A stretch of 64,000 bases of DNA from Luteitalea sp. Lineage in GTDB: Bacteria; Acidobacteriota; Vicinamibacteria; Vicinamibacterales; Vicinamibacteraceae. The stretch is from NCBI GenBank assembly GCA_009377495.1, contig WHTZ01000031.1, positions 1 to 64,000 of the forward strand. Direction: 5' to 3'. The translations under genes and the position numbers were made by a program. Numbering within the stretch: the stretch's first letter is position 1; each line of letters starts with the position of its first letter. Under the pieces are notes generated by a model. That model searched no databases, was not told the origin of the DNA, and was given only the letters and a program-made list of their open reading frames with translations. Below are positions 9,820 through 20,000 of this stretch, one piece after another.

Positions 9820-11252
9820 GGCAGCCTGGCCTTCACTTCTTTGAGACGCGCGGCGTCGGGATGCGCGGCGTAGAACCGATCGAGCGGGAAGCAACCCGAG
9901 ACGAGACCATGGCGTGGTCCGGTCGTGCAGTCGCTGAACGTCCGGCAAATGGATTTCCGCTGGAGCGGTCGACCGGCCAGCACATCAGCAGGAAGCGTTG
10001 GGTACGCGAGAATCATGCGACCAATACCAACGACGTCGACCCCGCGTTGCTGAACCATGGCCTGCGCGACGTGCGGCAGCCACTCCTGGAGATAACTGTA
10101 TGCCGAGCCGACCAGGACGAGATCCGGGAACGCGCGCTTGAGCTGCGACGTCACCTGAATCTGGCGGGCAACGCCTACGAGCGGATCTTCCGGTGGGAGA
10201 TAACCGTCCGAGGGCGGAAACAGCGCCGGTCGCTGAATGTGGGGATTGTAATACGGGCTGCCCGCCGAGATGCACACCAGGCGCACGTCGAGCTCGCGCA
10301 ACAGTTGCAGCAGGCGACGCGCATCGTCCAGGTTCGGAAGGGCTCCCGGGTCTCGAAGCGCGCTGAACGCGTAGCGATAGCCCTCTGCGTCGGCTGTGGG
10401 CCGACCGACGCCATCGCCGTTCTTCGAGTAAGGAATGCTATCGAAGGCCGACAGCCGTACGCCGATATCCAGCCCGGGTTGCGCCGCGCGAATACCATCG
10501 ACCACGAGTCGTAGAAACCGCGTACGGTTCTCGAAGGAGCCGCCAAACCTTCCGGGCCGGTCGACGCCGGAGAGCAGCTCGTGAGCCAAGTAGCCGTGGC
10601 AATGCTTGATGTCGACGAAATGAAACCCAGCCCGAGCGGCCACGCGGGCGGCAGCGACGAAGTCGTCCACGAGACGCTCGATGTCTGCATCGCTCATCAA
10701 CGTGAGAACCGTGCCTGGCGGCAGACGACGGTCGAGGAGCGGATGACGATAGACGATGAACGGGCGGGGCTGGCCATCGGGGTCGGGACGCGCATAGCGA
10801 CCCGAGTGGGTGAGCTGCAAGCCAACGACGAGATCGGACGTGGTGCCGAAGCTTGTCGCGTGCGCAGACACGAGGGTCTCGCGCAGTCGCGTCAGGTCGC
10901 CCTCGGCGTGCGGGCCCATCACCAGTTGATTCGGATTCGCGCGCCCGTCATGCCGAACGGCAAAGGCCTCGCCGCCCCAAATCAGCTTCGCACCGCTCTG
11001 GCCGAAATGCGTCCAGCGCCGAATGGTCAGCTCGCTCGGCCGTCCATCGAGCGTGCCGTCCCAGCCCTCCATGGGCAGCACCGCAAAGCGGTTGCCCGCT
11101 GTGAGCCTGCCGAGCGGAACGGGCGCCGCAAGTGGCGCATCGGGACCGGTCAGAAGCGTCGGAGCAAGGGGCAGCTCGATCCCCAGGCCGGCAAGATGGG
11201 CGAGGAATTGTTCCGGTGTCTTGAGGGAGGCTACCCGAGCGTACGAGGACAT
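9816..11252 (-). CDS. NADH:flavin oxidoreductase, Old Yellow Enzyme family
   Basis: FMN-dependent TIM-barrel oxidoreductase of 478 aa. Family blocks are clear: the MEGWDG start of the barrel (~61-66), [17 protein letters not shown] (~83-99), QLTHSGR (~146-152), the [15 protein letters not shown] substrate/FMN loop (~214-228), [10 protein letters not shown] (~237-246), and [11 protein letters not shown] near the end of the barrel. A C-terminal Cys-containing segment ([15 protein letters not shown]) recalls the region that ligates Fe-S in longer 2,4-dienoyl-CoA-reductase-type members, but the extra FAD/NADH domains are absent. Members reduce alpha,beta-unsaturated carbonyls; substrate here unknown. 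It is first in a run with the MFS carrier, whose start it overlaps. The start ATG has no Shine-Dalgarno sequence and lies inside an AT-rich palindrome. Confidence 0.88.
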   Translation of the reverse strand: MSSYARVASLKTPEQFLAHLAGLGIELPLAPTLLTGPDAPLAAPVPLGRLTAGNRFAVLPMEGWDGTLDGRPSELTIRRWTHFGQSGAKLIWGGEAFAVRHDGRANPNQLVMGPHAEGDLTRLRETLVSAHATSFGTTSDLVVGLQLTHSGRYARPDPDGQPRPFIVYRHPLLDRRLPPGTVLTLMSDADIERLVDDFVAAARVAARAGFHFVDIKHCHGYLAHELLSGVDRPGRFGGSFENRTRFLRLVVDGIRAAQPGLDIGVRLSAFDSIPYSKNGDGVGRPTADAEGYRYAFSALRDPGALPNLDDARRLLQLLRELDVRLVCISAGSPYYNPHIQRPALFPPSDGYLPPEDPLVGVARQIQVTSQLKRAFPDLVLVGSAYSYLQEWLPHVAQAMVQQRGVDVVGIGRMILAYPTLPADVLAGRPLQRKSICRTFSDCTTGPRHGLVSGCFPLDRFYAAHPDAARLKEVKARLP

Positions 11253-11264
11253 ATATCATATATG
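11250..11264. promoter_or_regulatory. AT-rich palindrome over the OYE start codon
   Basis: CATATATCATATATG is a perfect 7-bp inverted repeat around one base, conspicuous in GC-rich surroundings. Its inner edge is the ATG of the OYE-family gene. It could be an operator or the AT-rich part of a promoter for a leaderless or weakly led mRNA. No regulator gene is adjacent. Confidence 0.3.
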
Positions 11265-11335
11265 CGCGATCGCCAGCCAATACACAATCACAAAGTGTGT
11301 CAGCTCGTGGGAAGCGCGCTCATTCACCCCAGTAC

Positions 11336-11420
11336 GTAGTGCGCGGCCTGCCCGCCTTCGCCAAGGCTACGGCGGGTCCGCCGAAGCGCGAAGCGCGAAG
11401 GCGGAAAGGCGCCTCGCTAC
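11336..11420. repeat. Repeat family A, full copy
   Basis: This 85-bp copy matches the element at 3639-3722 in the same orientation, with the best preserved inner arms (CCCGCCTTCG and CGAAGGCGG). It begins GTAG and ends CGCTAC, followed by the same ACATCCTGT tail seen at the 3639 copy. It abuts the stop codon of the Gfo/Idh oxidoreductase gene, with the tail running up to it. Confidence 0.8.
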
Positions 11421-12799
11421 ACATCCTGTGTCCACCGCGAGCGATTCTCGCGAGACAAGAGCTTGGATGCCTCCGGGTCGTCTGAGATTTGCTCGCTCTT
11501 GGCATCCCACGCGATCTTGTGACCGGTTCGGTACGCGATGTTCCCAAGCAGACAGGTGGACGTGGAGCGGTGGCCGATCTCGATGTCGGAGATAGGGAGC
11601 TTCCGCGTGCGCATACACTCCAGGAAGCTCTCGATGTGAGGCTCGTTCTGGTCAGAGCCTGGCGCTGACATTCGGGGTGACCGGCCCACGTCGACGGTAC
11701 GGGAGCTCGACCACGAGGGTTGGCCGGTTTCCTGTAGACGCACATAAGCGGGCTCGGGATCCTCCGTCGTCTCGCCGAGCTCCGGGTAGAGATCGTAGCC
11801 TTGGCGATCGACGAACAGGGTGCCGTCCGTGCCGTAAAAGACGATGCCGTAGCCGTGTCCGTCTGGTGTGTACCCGTTGGTGAAGCGGTTCGAGTAAGTG
11901 GCGACAAATTCTGGATATTCGAAGAGCACCTCCAACGTGTCCGGCGTCTCACGATTGTCTTCCAGGACGAACTTGCCACCTGCCGCGGTAATAGCCGAGG
12001 GGGCATCGACGTTCATGGCCCACTGGACGATATCCAGCAAATGAACACCCCAGTCGGTCATCATGCCGCCCGCATAATCCCAGAACCAGCGGAACGATCC
12101 AATGAACCGGTTCGGGTTGAAGGCGACCTGTGGCGCAGGACCGAGCCAGAAATCCCAGTCGAGGCCTGCCGGTGGCGCGCCATCGGGCGGACTGCCGATG
12201 CCGCGTGGCGAGGCGTTGCCGTAGTTCCACGTGCGCGCGCGAGTCACCTTGCCGATCTTCCCCTCGCGCACCATATCCACGGCTTCCTGAAAATGCAGTC
12301 CTGAGCGCTGTTGCGTGCCCACCTGCACGATGCGCTTGTGCGTGCGTGCTGCGTCTACCATCTGCCGCCCCTCGACGATGTTGTGCGAGATGGGCTTTTC
12401 GACGTAGACATCTTTCCCGGCTTCGCACGCCATGATGGTGGGCAACGCGTGCCAGTGATCCGGCGTGGCAACGACGACCGCGTCGATGTCCTTGCGGTCC
12501 AGGATACGGCGGAAGTCGCTCTCCGTCTCGGCCGGCCCGCGGGGCTGTGGCTCGGTCATTTTCCGGGCCCTGTTTCGAGCGAAGTCCCAGACGTCGCACA
12601 CGACGACCACTTCGGCCTCAGAGATCTGCATGAAGTTGTTGAGGTGACCGCGTCCCATGCCGCCGACACCAATGAACCCGAGACGGATGCGGTCATTGGC
12701 GCCTTGCACGAGACGGGATTCTCGTGCGCTGAGCGCAGACGTCGTTCCGACGACGCCGGCCGCAGTCGAGGCGACAAATGTTCGACGATTCACCTTCAT
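11417..12799 (-). CDS. Tat-exported Gfo/Idh/MocA family oxidoreductase
   Basis: NAD(P)-dependent oxidoreductase of 460 aa with a twin-arginine leader (NRRTFVASTAAG, ~4-15). The Rossmann nucleotide site GFIGVGGMGRGH is at ~41-52, and the dehydrogenase EKPISHN motif, whose Lys is usually catalytic, is at ~134-140. The C-terminal domain contains FWDYAGGMMTDWGVHLLDIVQWA, whose His is typical of exported Gfo/Idh/MocA proteins in Planctomycetes and Acidobacteria. These act on sugars or sugar derivatives in the periplasm, carrying their cofactor through Tat. I chose the ATG at 12799 over the GTG one codon upstream because GGAGG then has a 7-nt spacing. Substrate unknown. Confidence 0.88.
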   Translation of the reverse strand: MKVNRRTFVASTAAGVVGTTSALSARESRLVQGANDRIRLGFIGVGGMGRGHLNNFMQISEAEVVVVCDVWDFARNRARKMTEPQPRGPAETESDFRRILDRKDIDAVVVATPDHWHALPTIMACEAGKDVYVEKPISHNIVEGRQMVDAARTHKRIVQVGTQQRSGLHFQEAVDMVREGKIGKVTRARTWNYGNASPRGIGSPPDGAPPAGLDWDFWLGPAPQVAFNPNRFIGSFRWFWDYAGGMMTDWGVHLLDIVQWAMNVDAPSAITAAGGKFVLEDNRETPDTLEVLFEYPEFVATYSNRFTNGYTPDGHGYGIVFYGTDGTLFVDRQGYDLYPELGETTEDPEPAYVRLQETGQPSWSSSRTVDVGRSPRMSAPGSDQNEPHIESFLECMRTRKLPISDIEIGHRSTSTCLLGNIAYRTGHKIAWDAKSEQISDDPEASKLLSRENRSRWTQDV

Positions 12800-12880
12800 C
12801 ACCGTTCCTCCTGTGTCGAGCGGGTGAACTGTAGCACGTCTATCGATGCTGCGGTAACGGACGCCTCGGCGAGGCGGCCG

Positions 12881-13066
12881 CTAGAACCCTTGAGGACCCG
12901 AAACTTGACGCATTGTGTCAAGTTTCGGTGCGTCGAGTGAGCGTCGGGGGGCGCGGCCGAAGGTCGCGGCCCGCTAGAACCCTTGAGGACCCGAAACTTG
13001 ACGCATTGTGTCAAGTTTCGGTGCGTCGAGTGAGCGTCGGGGGGCGCGGCCGAAGGTCGCGGCCCG
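12881..13066 (-). repeat. Repeat family C: two identical 93-bp units at the receptor 3 stop codon
   Basis: Two head-to-tail units (12881-12973 and 12974-13066) are identical base for base. Each unit starts CTAGAAC on the plus strand, and the stop codon of receptor 3 provides a third CTAGAA immediately after. Each holds a perfect 12-bp hairpin, CCGAAACTTGAC and GTCAAGTTTCGG around a 7-nt loop (12898-12928 and 12991-13021), and a GC-rich block ending GCGGCCCG. No T-run follows the hairpin. A third diverged unit of the same 93-bp length lies at 48310-48402. Confidence 0.9.
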
Positions 13067-16000
13067 CTAGAACAGCAGCTTGAACCCGAGCTGGATGTTG
13101 CGCGGCAGGTTGTTCTGGCTGGTCACCATGCCGAAATTCGGATTCGTCGGGTCCAGCTCCGGATCGTTCGGGAAGACGAAGTCGAACGCATTGTACAGCT
13201 CGATGTGAAGCTGCGCTCGTGCGCGGCCGGCGAGCTGAAACGCTTTCACGAACGACATGTTCCATTCGTTCAGATGCTTCTTGCGCAGGCCATCGAGCCG
13301 GTTCGGTAACGTCCGGAGGTGGTTGTCGAGCCGGATGCGGTCGTCGTTGCGCTGCTTCGTGAAATCGTCTGCGCCGTTGGTCTGTACCGCGGCATCGTGG
13401 AAGTAGAAGCCGCTGGTATCGAACACCGGTTGATCGACGTCGGAGTAATCGGTTTGAATCTGGCTCAGATCGCCATCGAAATAGCGGTCGTTCTCCAGCT
13501 CCAACGGCGTGCCACTGGAGTACTGCCACAGGACCGACACGTTCCATCCGCCGATCAGCGCATCCATGAAGCGGTTCGCATCGGTCGCGATGGTGCGGCC
13601 CCTGCCGAAGGGGAGCTCCCAGATGCCGTTGACGACGAGGCGGTGAGGGATGTCGTTTGGCGCGATGCGGTCCTCGTATGAGGTGTCGGACCGATTGAGC
13701 CGGAAGACCTTATCGCGGAACCGTGACCACGTGTAGCTGGTCAGCACCGTGTACCCGCCGCTGAAACGCTTCTCCAGGCGGAACTGTGCCGAGTCGTATC
13801 GGCTGGACCCATCGTGGAGGCGGCCCTCCACATCGCTGAACTGCGGATATTGACGCAGTAGGCGCTCGCGGTCAATCGTGGGATTGTCGGTGCCCGTTCC
13901 GGGCGCGAGGCCCTCGAGAGGATTCGTCACCTCGTCGTTCAGGAAGTCAATCGTGACCTGGTCGCGGATCGGGCTGGTCGACAAATACGGCTCCGGCGTG
14001 AAGTTCAGGTGCACGTCGGTCTGAAGGTCGTAGCCACGGTTGCCGACGTAAGACGCTTCGGCCATCCAGCGGCCGGGCAGCTCGCGCTGGACGCTCAGCA
14101 CCCAGCGCATCGATTGCCCATTGCGCCAACCGTTCTGATCTTCGAAGCGCTCGAGCGTCCGCCCAACGAAGGTGTCCGGTCCCAGGCTCGCGCCCGGCGG
14201 ATCCTGAACGCCGTCGGGGAACGGATTCGCGAGATCGGCTTGGAAGGTCAGGCCGCGATCTGGCGTCGGCACAATCTGCGTGGCCTGCGAGAAGCCAGTC
14301 TGGCGAACGATCTCGAACAGGCCGGGAACCGTGTACATGGCCCAACCGCCGCGCAGCGCGGTCTTGTCATCCCACTGATACGCGAAGCCGACTCGCGGCT
14401 GCACATTGTTCTTATCCACGTTGTGGAATCCGCGGCCATCGTCGTTGGCGAACAGCAGCCCGCCGCGGGCGCGGAAGTCGCTGGGAGCTACTTGCAGGAT
14501 CGGGTTCGCCGCGTAGGCGGCTTCGGCCGCGCCCGTGATCGAAAGCATGGCGTCCGGATCGAAGCCGGCCACGTTTCGGTTGGAGCGCTCCGTTGGCGCG
14601 CCTTCGTACTCATAGCGCAGGCCGAGGTTCAGCGTGAGCTTGTCGGACACACGCCAGTCGTCCTGGACGAAGAAGCCGTGGTACAGCACCTGGTTGAAGC
14701 GATCGGCGCTGCGGTCGATGGATCCCCCGGAGGGGACGCCGAGTAACAGCGCCGCCATATCCTGGCCGAACTCACTGGTCGAGTTGTCGCGCTGTCGGAT
14801 GAAATCCGAGCGGAAGTTGTAGACGCCGGCCGCGTGGATACTGGGCCGGGCTTCTTCGCGATAGGCCCGGAAGTCGTAGCCCGTGCGGAACGTGTGATTC
14901 CCGGCCATGCGTGTCCAGGTCGGCTGGAACGAATAAATCTGCGACTTGGTGCCGCCCGCGAACGTGTCTCCCAGCTCGGCAAAGTTGTCGAGGTCGAATC
15001 GCGGCAGGTACTGCGCGCCGCCAAAGAGTTGGCTGACGTCCGATGAGAACCCGAGGCTCGCGGGATCGAACAGGTCCTGATGCTGGCGAATGCTCGGCTC
15101 GTCGAACTGTGACCAGCCTCCGCGGAGGTTGAGGAGCGAGGATGCGCTGATCGACCAGACGTGGTCGATGTTGAGGGCGTCGTTCGTCCGGAACAGGAAG
15201 TTGCCTGTCGGGCGGATACCGTTGACCTCACCACTCCAATTGCCGCGGTTCTCCTTCCGGTCGTTCCGGCTGTATCGCACGAACATCCTGTGGGCGGTGT
15301 TGAACTGGTGGTCCACACGCGCCGAGACGGAATAGAAGTCGTCGCCGCGCGGGTTCGTCGAGAAGTAGTTGTCGCGAAGCTGATTGCCAGGCTGGTTGGG
15401 GAGCGGGTAGTGGCTGAGATACTGCTGCGCGATGGGGTCCAGACGATCTTGCGGAATGATATTGCCGCGGAACGGATCTCGAACGATCCGATCGCCCTCG
15501 CGCCTGGCGGTCAACGGGTCGTAGATGTGGATGCCTTCCGCGCGGAGCTCCGAGAAATCACCGTTGCGCATGCGCTCCGTGGGCACCGTCTGTGGCCCCG
15601 GCTCAGGGAACTGGTCGTACAGCCACTCAACGGACGTGAAGAAGAAGGTGCGGCTGGAGACGATTGGGCCGCCGAACACACCGCCGAACCGCTTGTAATC
15701 GAGCTCGTCCTTCGGCTCACCGGCACGCTCGAGGAAAAAGTCGTTTCCTGACAGCGTCTCGTCGCGGTAGTGGTAGTAGCCTTCGCCACTGAACTGGTTC
15801 GTGCCGCTCTTCATCGTGACGTTGATGTTCGCGCCAGCGGTGTGCCCTTGCTGGGCGTCGAAGTTGGCCGTCTCGACCTTGAACTCCTGAACGGCGCCCG
15901 CCGGAGGCACGAACGCCACGCGGCGGCCGTGCGTCATGTTCGGGGAGCCATCGAGCGTGAACTCGTTGCCGCCCGGCGCGCCGTCGGCGGTGATCGACGA

Positions 16001-16549
16001 GGTGCCGGCGTTGTCGAAGGGGCGGGAGAACTTGAGATCCCCGTGGTAGGCGATGCCGGGCGCGAGCCGCGACAACACGAACGGATTGCCGTCCGAGAGC
16101 GGCATGAGCGCGATGCGCCGCTCGTCGATGACTTGGCCAGCCGAGCCCGTGCGTGTCTCGAGCAACGGCGTGGCGGCGGTGACGGACACGGCTTCCTCGA
16201 CCGCCCCGACTTCCAATTGGAAGTTCAGGCTGAGGCGGTCGCCGACACGCACCTCGACCGCGTCACGCTCCACCGCCTTGAAGCCGCTCAACTCGGCGGT
16301 CACGTTGTAGGTGCCCGGTGTGAGGAACGGCACGGCGTAGTTGCCGTTGTCATTGGTGACCGCGGTCGATGCCACGTTGGTCGCAACGTTCGTGACGGCG
16401 ATGGTGACACCGGGAACGACCGCTCCGGAATCGTCGGTCACGCGACCCTCAATCCGACCCCGGAACTCTTGAGCGTCGACCCCGGGGACCAGGCAGAGAA
16501 GCGCGAGCAGGCAGATCCAAATCGTCAAAGCGAGCACACGGCGCCGCAT
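13067..16549 (-). CDS. TonB-dependent receptor, Oar-like (receptor 3)
   Basis: Outer-membrane TonB-dependent transporter of about 1160 aa. A signal peptide (~1-26, very hydrophobic ICLLALLCLVPG) leads into QEFRGRIEGRVTDDSGAVVPGVTI, the carboxypeptidase-regulatory-like domain. A plug region (ATPLLETRTGSAGQVIDERRI) and a barrel ending in Phe (LGFKLLF) follow. The ATG at 16549 has GGGAGG 5 nt upstream, which decides the start. It is more distant from receptors 1 and 2 than they are from each other. The 3' end runs straight into the duplicated 93-bp repeat. Ligand unknown; the neighbouring sugar-type oxidoreductase suggests carbohydrate. Confidence 0.9.
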   Translation of the reverse strand: MRRRVLALTIWICLLALLCLVPGVDAQEFRGRIEGRVTDDSGAVVPGVTIAVTNVATNVASTAVTNDNGNYAVPFLTPGTYNVTAELSGFKAVERDAVEVRVGDRLSLNFQLEVGAVEEAVSVTAATPLLETRTGSAGQVIDERRIALMPLSDGNPFVLSRLAPGIAYHGDLKFSRPFDNAGTSSITADGAPGGNEFTLDGSPNMTHGRRVAFVPPAGAVQEFKVETANFDAQQGHTAGANINVTMKSGTNQFSGEGYYHYRDETLSGNDFFLERAGEPKDELDYKRFGGVFGGPIVSSRTFFFTSVEWLYDQFPEPGPQTVPTERMRNGDFSELRAEGIHIYDPLTARREGDRIVRDPFRGNIIPQDRLDPIAQQYLSHYPLPNQPGNQLRDNYFSTNPRGDDFYSVSARVDHQFNTAHRMFVRYSRNDRKENRGNWSGEVNGIRPTGNFLFRTNDALNIDHVWSISASSLLNLRGGWSQFDEPSIRQHQDLFDPASLGFSSDVSQLFGGAQYLPRFDLDNFAELGDTFAGGTKSQIYSFQPTWTRMAGNHTFRTGYDFRAYREEARPSIHAAGVYNFRSDFIRQRDNSTSEFGQDMAALLLGVPSGGSIDRSADRFNQVLYHGFFVQDDWRVSDKLTLNLGLRYEYEGAPTERSNRNVAGFDPDAMLSITGAAEAAYAANPILQVAPSDFRARGGLLFANDDGRGFHNVDKNNVQPRVGFAYQWDDKTALRGGWAMYTVPGLFEIVRQTGFSQATQIVPTPDRGLTFQADLANPFPDGVQDPPGASLGPDTFVGRTLERFEDQNGWRNGQSMRWVLSVQRELPGRWMAEASYVGNRGYDLQTDVHLNFTPEPYLSTSPIRDQVTIDFLNDEVTNPLEGLAPGTGTDNPTIDRERLLRQYPQFSDVEGRLHDGSSRYDSAQFRLEKRFSGGYTVLTSYTWSRFRDKVFRLNRSDTSYEDRIAPNDIPHRLVVNGIWELPFGRGRTIATDANRFMDALIGGWNVSVLWQYSSGTPLELENDRYFDGDLSQIQTDYSDVDQPVFDTSGFYFHDAAVQTNGADDFTKQRNDDRIRLDNHLRTLPNRLDGLRKKHLNEWNMSFVKAFQLAGRARAQLHIELYNAFDFVFPNDPELDPTNPNFGMVTSQNNLPRNIQLGFKLLF

Positions 16550-16695
16550 GGCGACCTCCCATCCCATCCAAAGAATTGGAAATACCAGTTGGCCGCCTCT
16601 GTCGGGGCCGCAAAAAGCTAGGCGCTTCGCTCCGCGCTCTGGCTTCTTTGAGGCGGACGATGGCACGTCTGGACCCGACAGGAGCCCATCAGAAC

Positions 16696-16731
16696 GCCAG
16701 CCTCAGTGCTAGCCTCAGCGCCAGCCTTAGT
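16696..16731. repeat. 12-bp tandem repeat, three units
   Basis: Three consecutive units, GCCAGCCTCAGT, GCTAGCCTCAGC and GCCAGCCTTAGT, differing at one to three positions. It lies about 150 bp upstream of the receptor 3 start and could fall in its leader or promoter. Confidence 0.6.
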
Positions 16732-16852
16732 GAGAAATGGAACTACCAAATCTCAACAGACCAGATAGAGTCGCCTGACCAATGGTAGTATCGCGTCTTT
16801 GTAGCACCACTAACGATGCGCGTCAAGGGGGGCTCGCTTTGCGGGCGTAGCC

Positions 16853-17007
16853 GGGTGCTGAACGGAAACGCGGGTCACGACGATCGCCAGAACGATGGAG
16901 AAAAAGGGGACAGGCCCCTTTTTCGTCGGCGTTGGTTCTCGAAAAAGGGGCCTGTCCCCTTTTTCCGACCCTCCAGATCTCGCGACCCCCATTTCCGTTA
17001 AGCACCC
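16853..17007 (-). repeat. Repeat family B: composite inverted-repeat element
   Basis: A 155-bp element with outer inverted ends (GGGTGCTGAACGG and CCGTTAAGCACCC) enclosing a perfect 26-bp hairpin (16900-16925 and 16940-16965, core AAAAAGGGGACAGGCCCC) with a 14-nt loop. The copy at 35087-35279 is in the opposite orientation, with a loop that is the exact reverse complement. Only the hairpin recurs at 54234-54299. It ends 27 nt from the stop of receptor 4 and could form a strong 3' structure there. Confidence 0.85.
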
Positions 17008-17034
17008 TCGCTTTGCTCGCCCCTTGCCCCTGTC

Positions 17035-20000
17035 TCAGAAGACGAACTTGGCGCCGAGCTGGAAGCTCCGCTCGCCGAACGCGCCCGTGACCTGCCCGAA
17101 GTCCGTATCGCCGAGCGTGTTCTCTGGGTTGTTGAAGTGCGGCGAGTTGGTTACGTTGAACGAGTCGATCCGGAGCTCGACGTAGCGTGCGCCGAAGGCG
17201 AAGCGCTTGGCCAACGTCAGGTCGAGGTTGACGTAACCAGGGCCTATCACACCGCTGCTGTGACGCGTGAGGTTCCCCCACGTTGCCGCCGGTGGCGCCT
17301 CGAACGCCGACGGATCGAAGTACTGTTCGCCCGGTCCGATGTCGCCGATGATCCGCGGCTCGCCCACCATGTTCGGACGATGCGTGTTGTTGGGGGCGCC
17401 GAGCGTTGCCCCGCTCATATCGATGTCGACCGGCGTGCCGCTCATGGCGGTGAAGAGCCCGGCGAGCTGCCATCCACCCGCCACCCACCGAGCGAGCCCC
17501 TGTCCATCGTGCCCGAACGGCAGCTCGTACACGAAGCTGGCGCTGTAGGTGTGCCGCCGATCATAGTTGGACCGGCCGCGACTCCGCTCGCGGTCGGCCG
17601 GCGTGCTGATGAAGCCGTTCTCGTTCGCGTAGTCGGTGGACTTCCCGAGCGTGTACGAGTTGGTCATCAAGAAGCCGTTGCTGAACCGGCGGTCCACCTT
17701 CACCTGCAGGCTGTCGTACCGGGTGGTCGTCGGCACCCAGATTCTGGTCTCCGCCGTCCTGCCGAAACGCTCGAAGTACGGCCGCCCGGCATCCTCGGCG
17801 CCGAGCACCATACCGGCGTTCGCCTGAAGACGCGAGAGCACGCCGTCGCCATAGTTCCCCACGTAGGCAACTTCACCGACGAAGCCCCCCGCCAGCTCTC
17901 GCTGAAGCGCGACGTTCCACGTATGTAACGTCGCCTCCTCGAGGTCCAGTGGGACGACGTTGTAGCCCTGGTCGAGCAGGGCCGGGTCGCTCGCGTCGAG
18001 GATGCCGTCGTCTGGAATCTCCTCGACCAGCGGCGCGGGAAAGCCGTCCGCCATTTGCAGGCCCGGCGTCCGGAACGAGTTCGGCGCCGAGAACTGGTTG
18101 TTCTGCTTCACCGGGAAGTTGTCCCACGCGTACTTGTTGTCGGGGAACGGAATGGTCGTCGCCCCGTATCCGGCGCGCGCGACCATGCGATCGTCGATGC
18201 GGTAGGAGAGTCCGACGCGAGGCGAGAAGTGCGTATAGGTCTTCTCCACGCCGAGGTTTGTCGGGATCTCGCCGAAGCCGGCGACACGGAGCGTGTTCGT
18301 CTCCGGATCGAAGTTCGACAGGCCGCCGCGCTCCTCGGCATAGAACGGCGTGTAGAACTCGTGTCGGAGGCCGAGGTCCACCGTGAGCTTTGGCGTGGCT
18401 TGCCACTTGTCGTGGATGAACGTGAAGAGGGCCTGATGGATCATCACGGGATCGACGACGCGGTTGTCACGACCGATGCTGTTGGGCTGGTCGAGCAGGA
18501 AGGAAGCCAGCGTGTTGGCGGCGCCGTCGATGGCGGCCTGATCCGTCGGAATGGCCGTCCCTCCACCGGTGAACCGGAAGACACCACGCGGCCCGCCGTT
18601 ATCCTGGGTCTGGAGCAGGAAGTCGCGATTGTAGCGATAGTCCGCGCCAACCTTCACGGCGTGATTGCCGAGCAGCTTGGTGAGCGTGGAGGCGAGCTGG
18701 ACGGTCCGCTCCGATCGATCCCACGGGAGCGAGCCGCCGAAGCCGAGCGTCGGATTCGAGTAGCCGTTGTTGAGATCGATCGACGTGAGCCCGCTCGTGT
18801 AGTCGTCGAGGTTCGCGCCGGTAATGCCCAGCTCCTCGGACGAGGGCAACCCGCGCCCTAGGGGGTCGGCGATGTTGTGGTAGCGGCTCAGGCCGGCGCG
18901 TGTATCCAACAGCAACGTGTCCGACAGGCTGCGCGTCCAGTTGAACGTCGTGCTCCACGTCGTGGCGGATCCGGTGGCGTTGAAGCCTCCGTTGGTCGGC
19001 CCGCCGAAGAGGGCATACTCCTCCGGCGAGGGGTCGAAGATCTCCGGTCGCATAAAGCTGAGGCGCCACCCGATCTGATCGGCCGCGCTGGCCTGGTAGG
19101 TGATCTTTGTGTCGAAGTTGTCGGTGCGCTTCTCGCGCACCGCTGTGGCCTCGTAGTTGATCTGACCGGGCTCCGCGTCGAGGTTGGGTGCCGGCACCAG
19201 GTCGAGCAAGCGCTGGGCGATCGGGCTGATGCGGTCCTGCGGGATCCGGTTGCCTTCAAACGGCGTTCGGCCGCTCCCATCCGGATTGCCGGTCGCGGGA
19301 TCATAGATGGTCGTGGAGGCGCTGCTGAAGTCACCGTTGCGCCACTCCGCGGGCGGTATGGTCAGACGGTGCACCTTGCCGAGGTCGTCGTTGGTGCGCT
19401 GGTAGTCGCCGAAGTAGAAGAGGCGGTTCTGAAGGATGGGGCCGCCCAGCGTGCCGCCGAACTGGTTGAAGCTGGTCGGCGCCTTGACGTCCGCGAAGAA
19501 CGGCTTGGCGTTCAACGCGTCATCTTTCCCGAACCAGAACGCGCTACCTCGCAGCTCGTTGGTGCCCGACTTGAGCGTCACCGAGGTCACGGCTCCGCCG
19601 GCGCGCCCCAGCTCCGCATCGAAGTTGCTCGTCGACACGCCCACGGTCTCAATGGCCTCGGGCGAGGGGATGAGCACGGTCAGCAGGCCCGTGCGCTGGT
19701 TGTTGTCGATGCCCTCGATCTGCACGTTGTTCGACAGCCGCGACTGGCCGTTGATCTTGGCTTCGAGGCTGTCCTGCGGGTTGAAGAACTCCGAGTGTGG
19801 CCGCGTCGGCCGCGACGAGCCCGGAACGGTCACCCACAAGCCCTGGAAGTTGCGGTTGAAGCCAAGTGGGAGGTCCTGGACTTGCCGCGACTCGATGATC
19901 CGACCCGTGTCGGTGCGGTCCGTCTGGAGGACCGGCGGCTCGCCTGCGACGGTGATCGACTCGGTCACCTCGCCCAGCTCCAGCGCGAAATCGACGCGAA

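Larger units (their letters stand above)
16550..17034. other. Intergenic region upstream of receptor 3, with repeats
   Basis: This 485-bp gap contains the presumed promoter of receptor 3, the 12-mer tandem repeat at 16696, dyads built on ACCA/TGGT (ACCAATGGT at 16778-16786 and an outer CTACCA/TGGTAG pair), and the family B element at 16853-17007. No convincing gene is present; the open frames across it are repeat-encoded. Confidence 0.6.

Noticed and set aside
16816-17001. Short open frames across the family B elements with KKG..PFF-type peptides
   Set aside because: They are translations of the palindrome itself, occur on both strands, and have no ribosome binding site.
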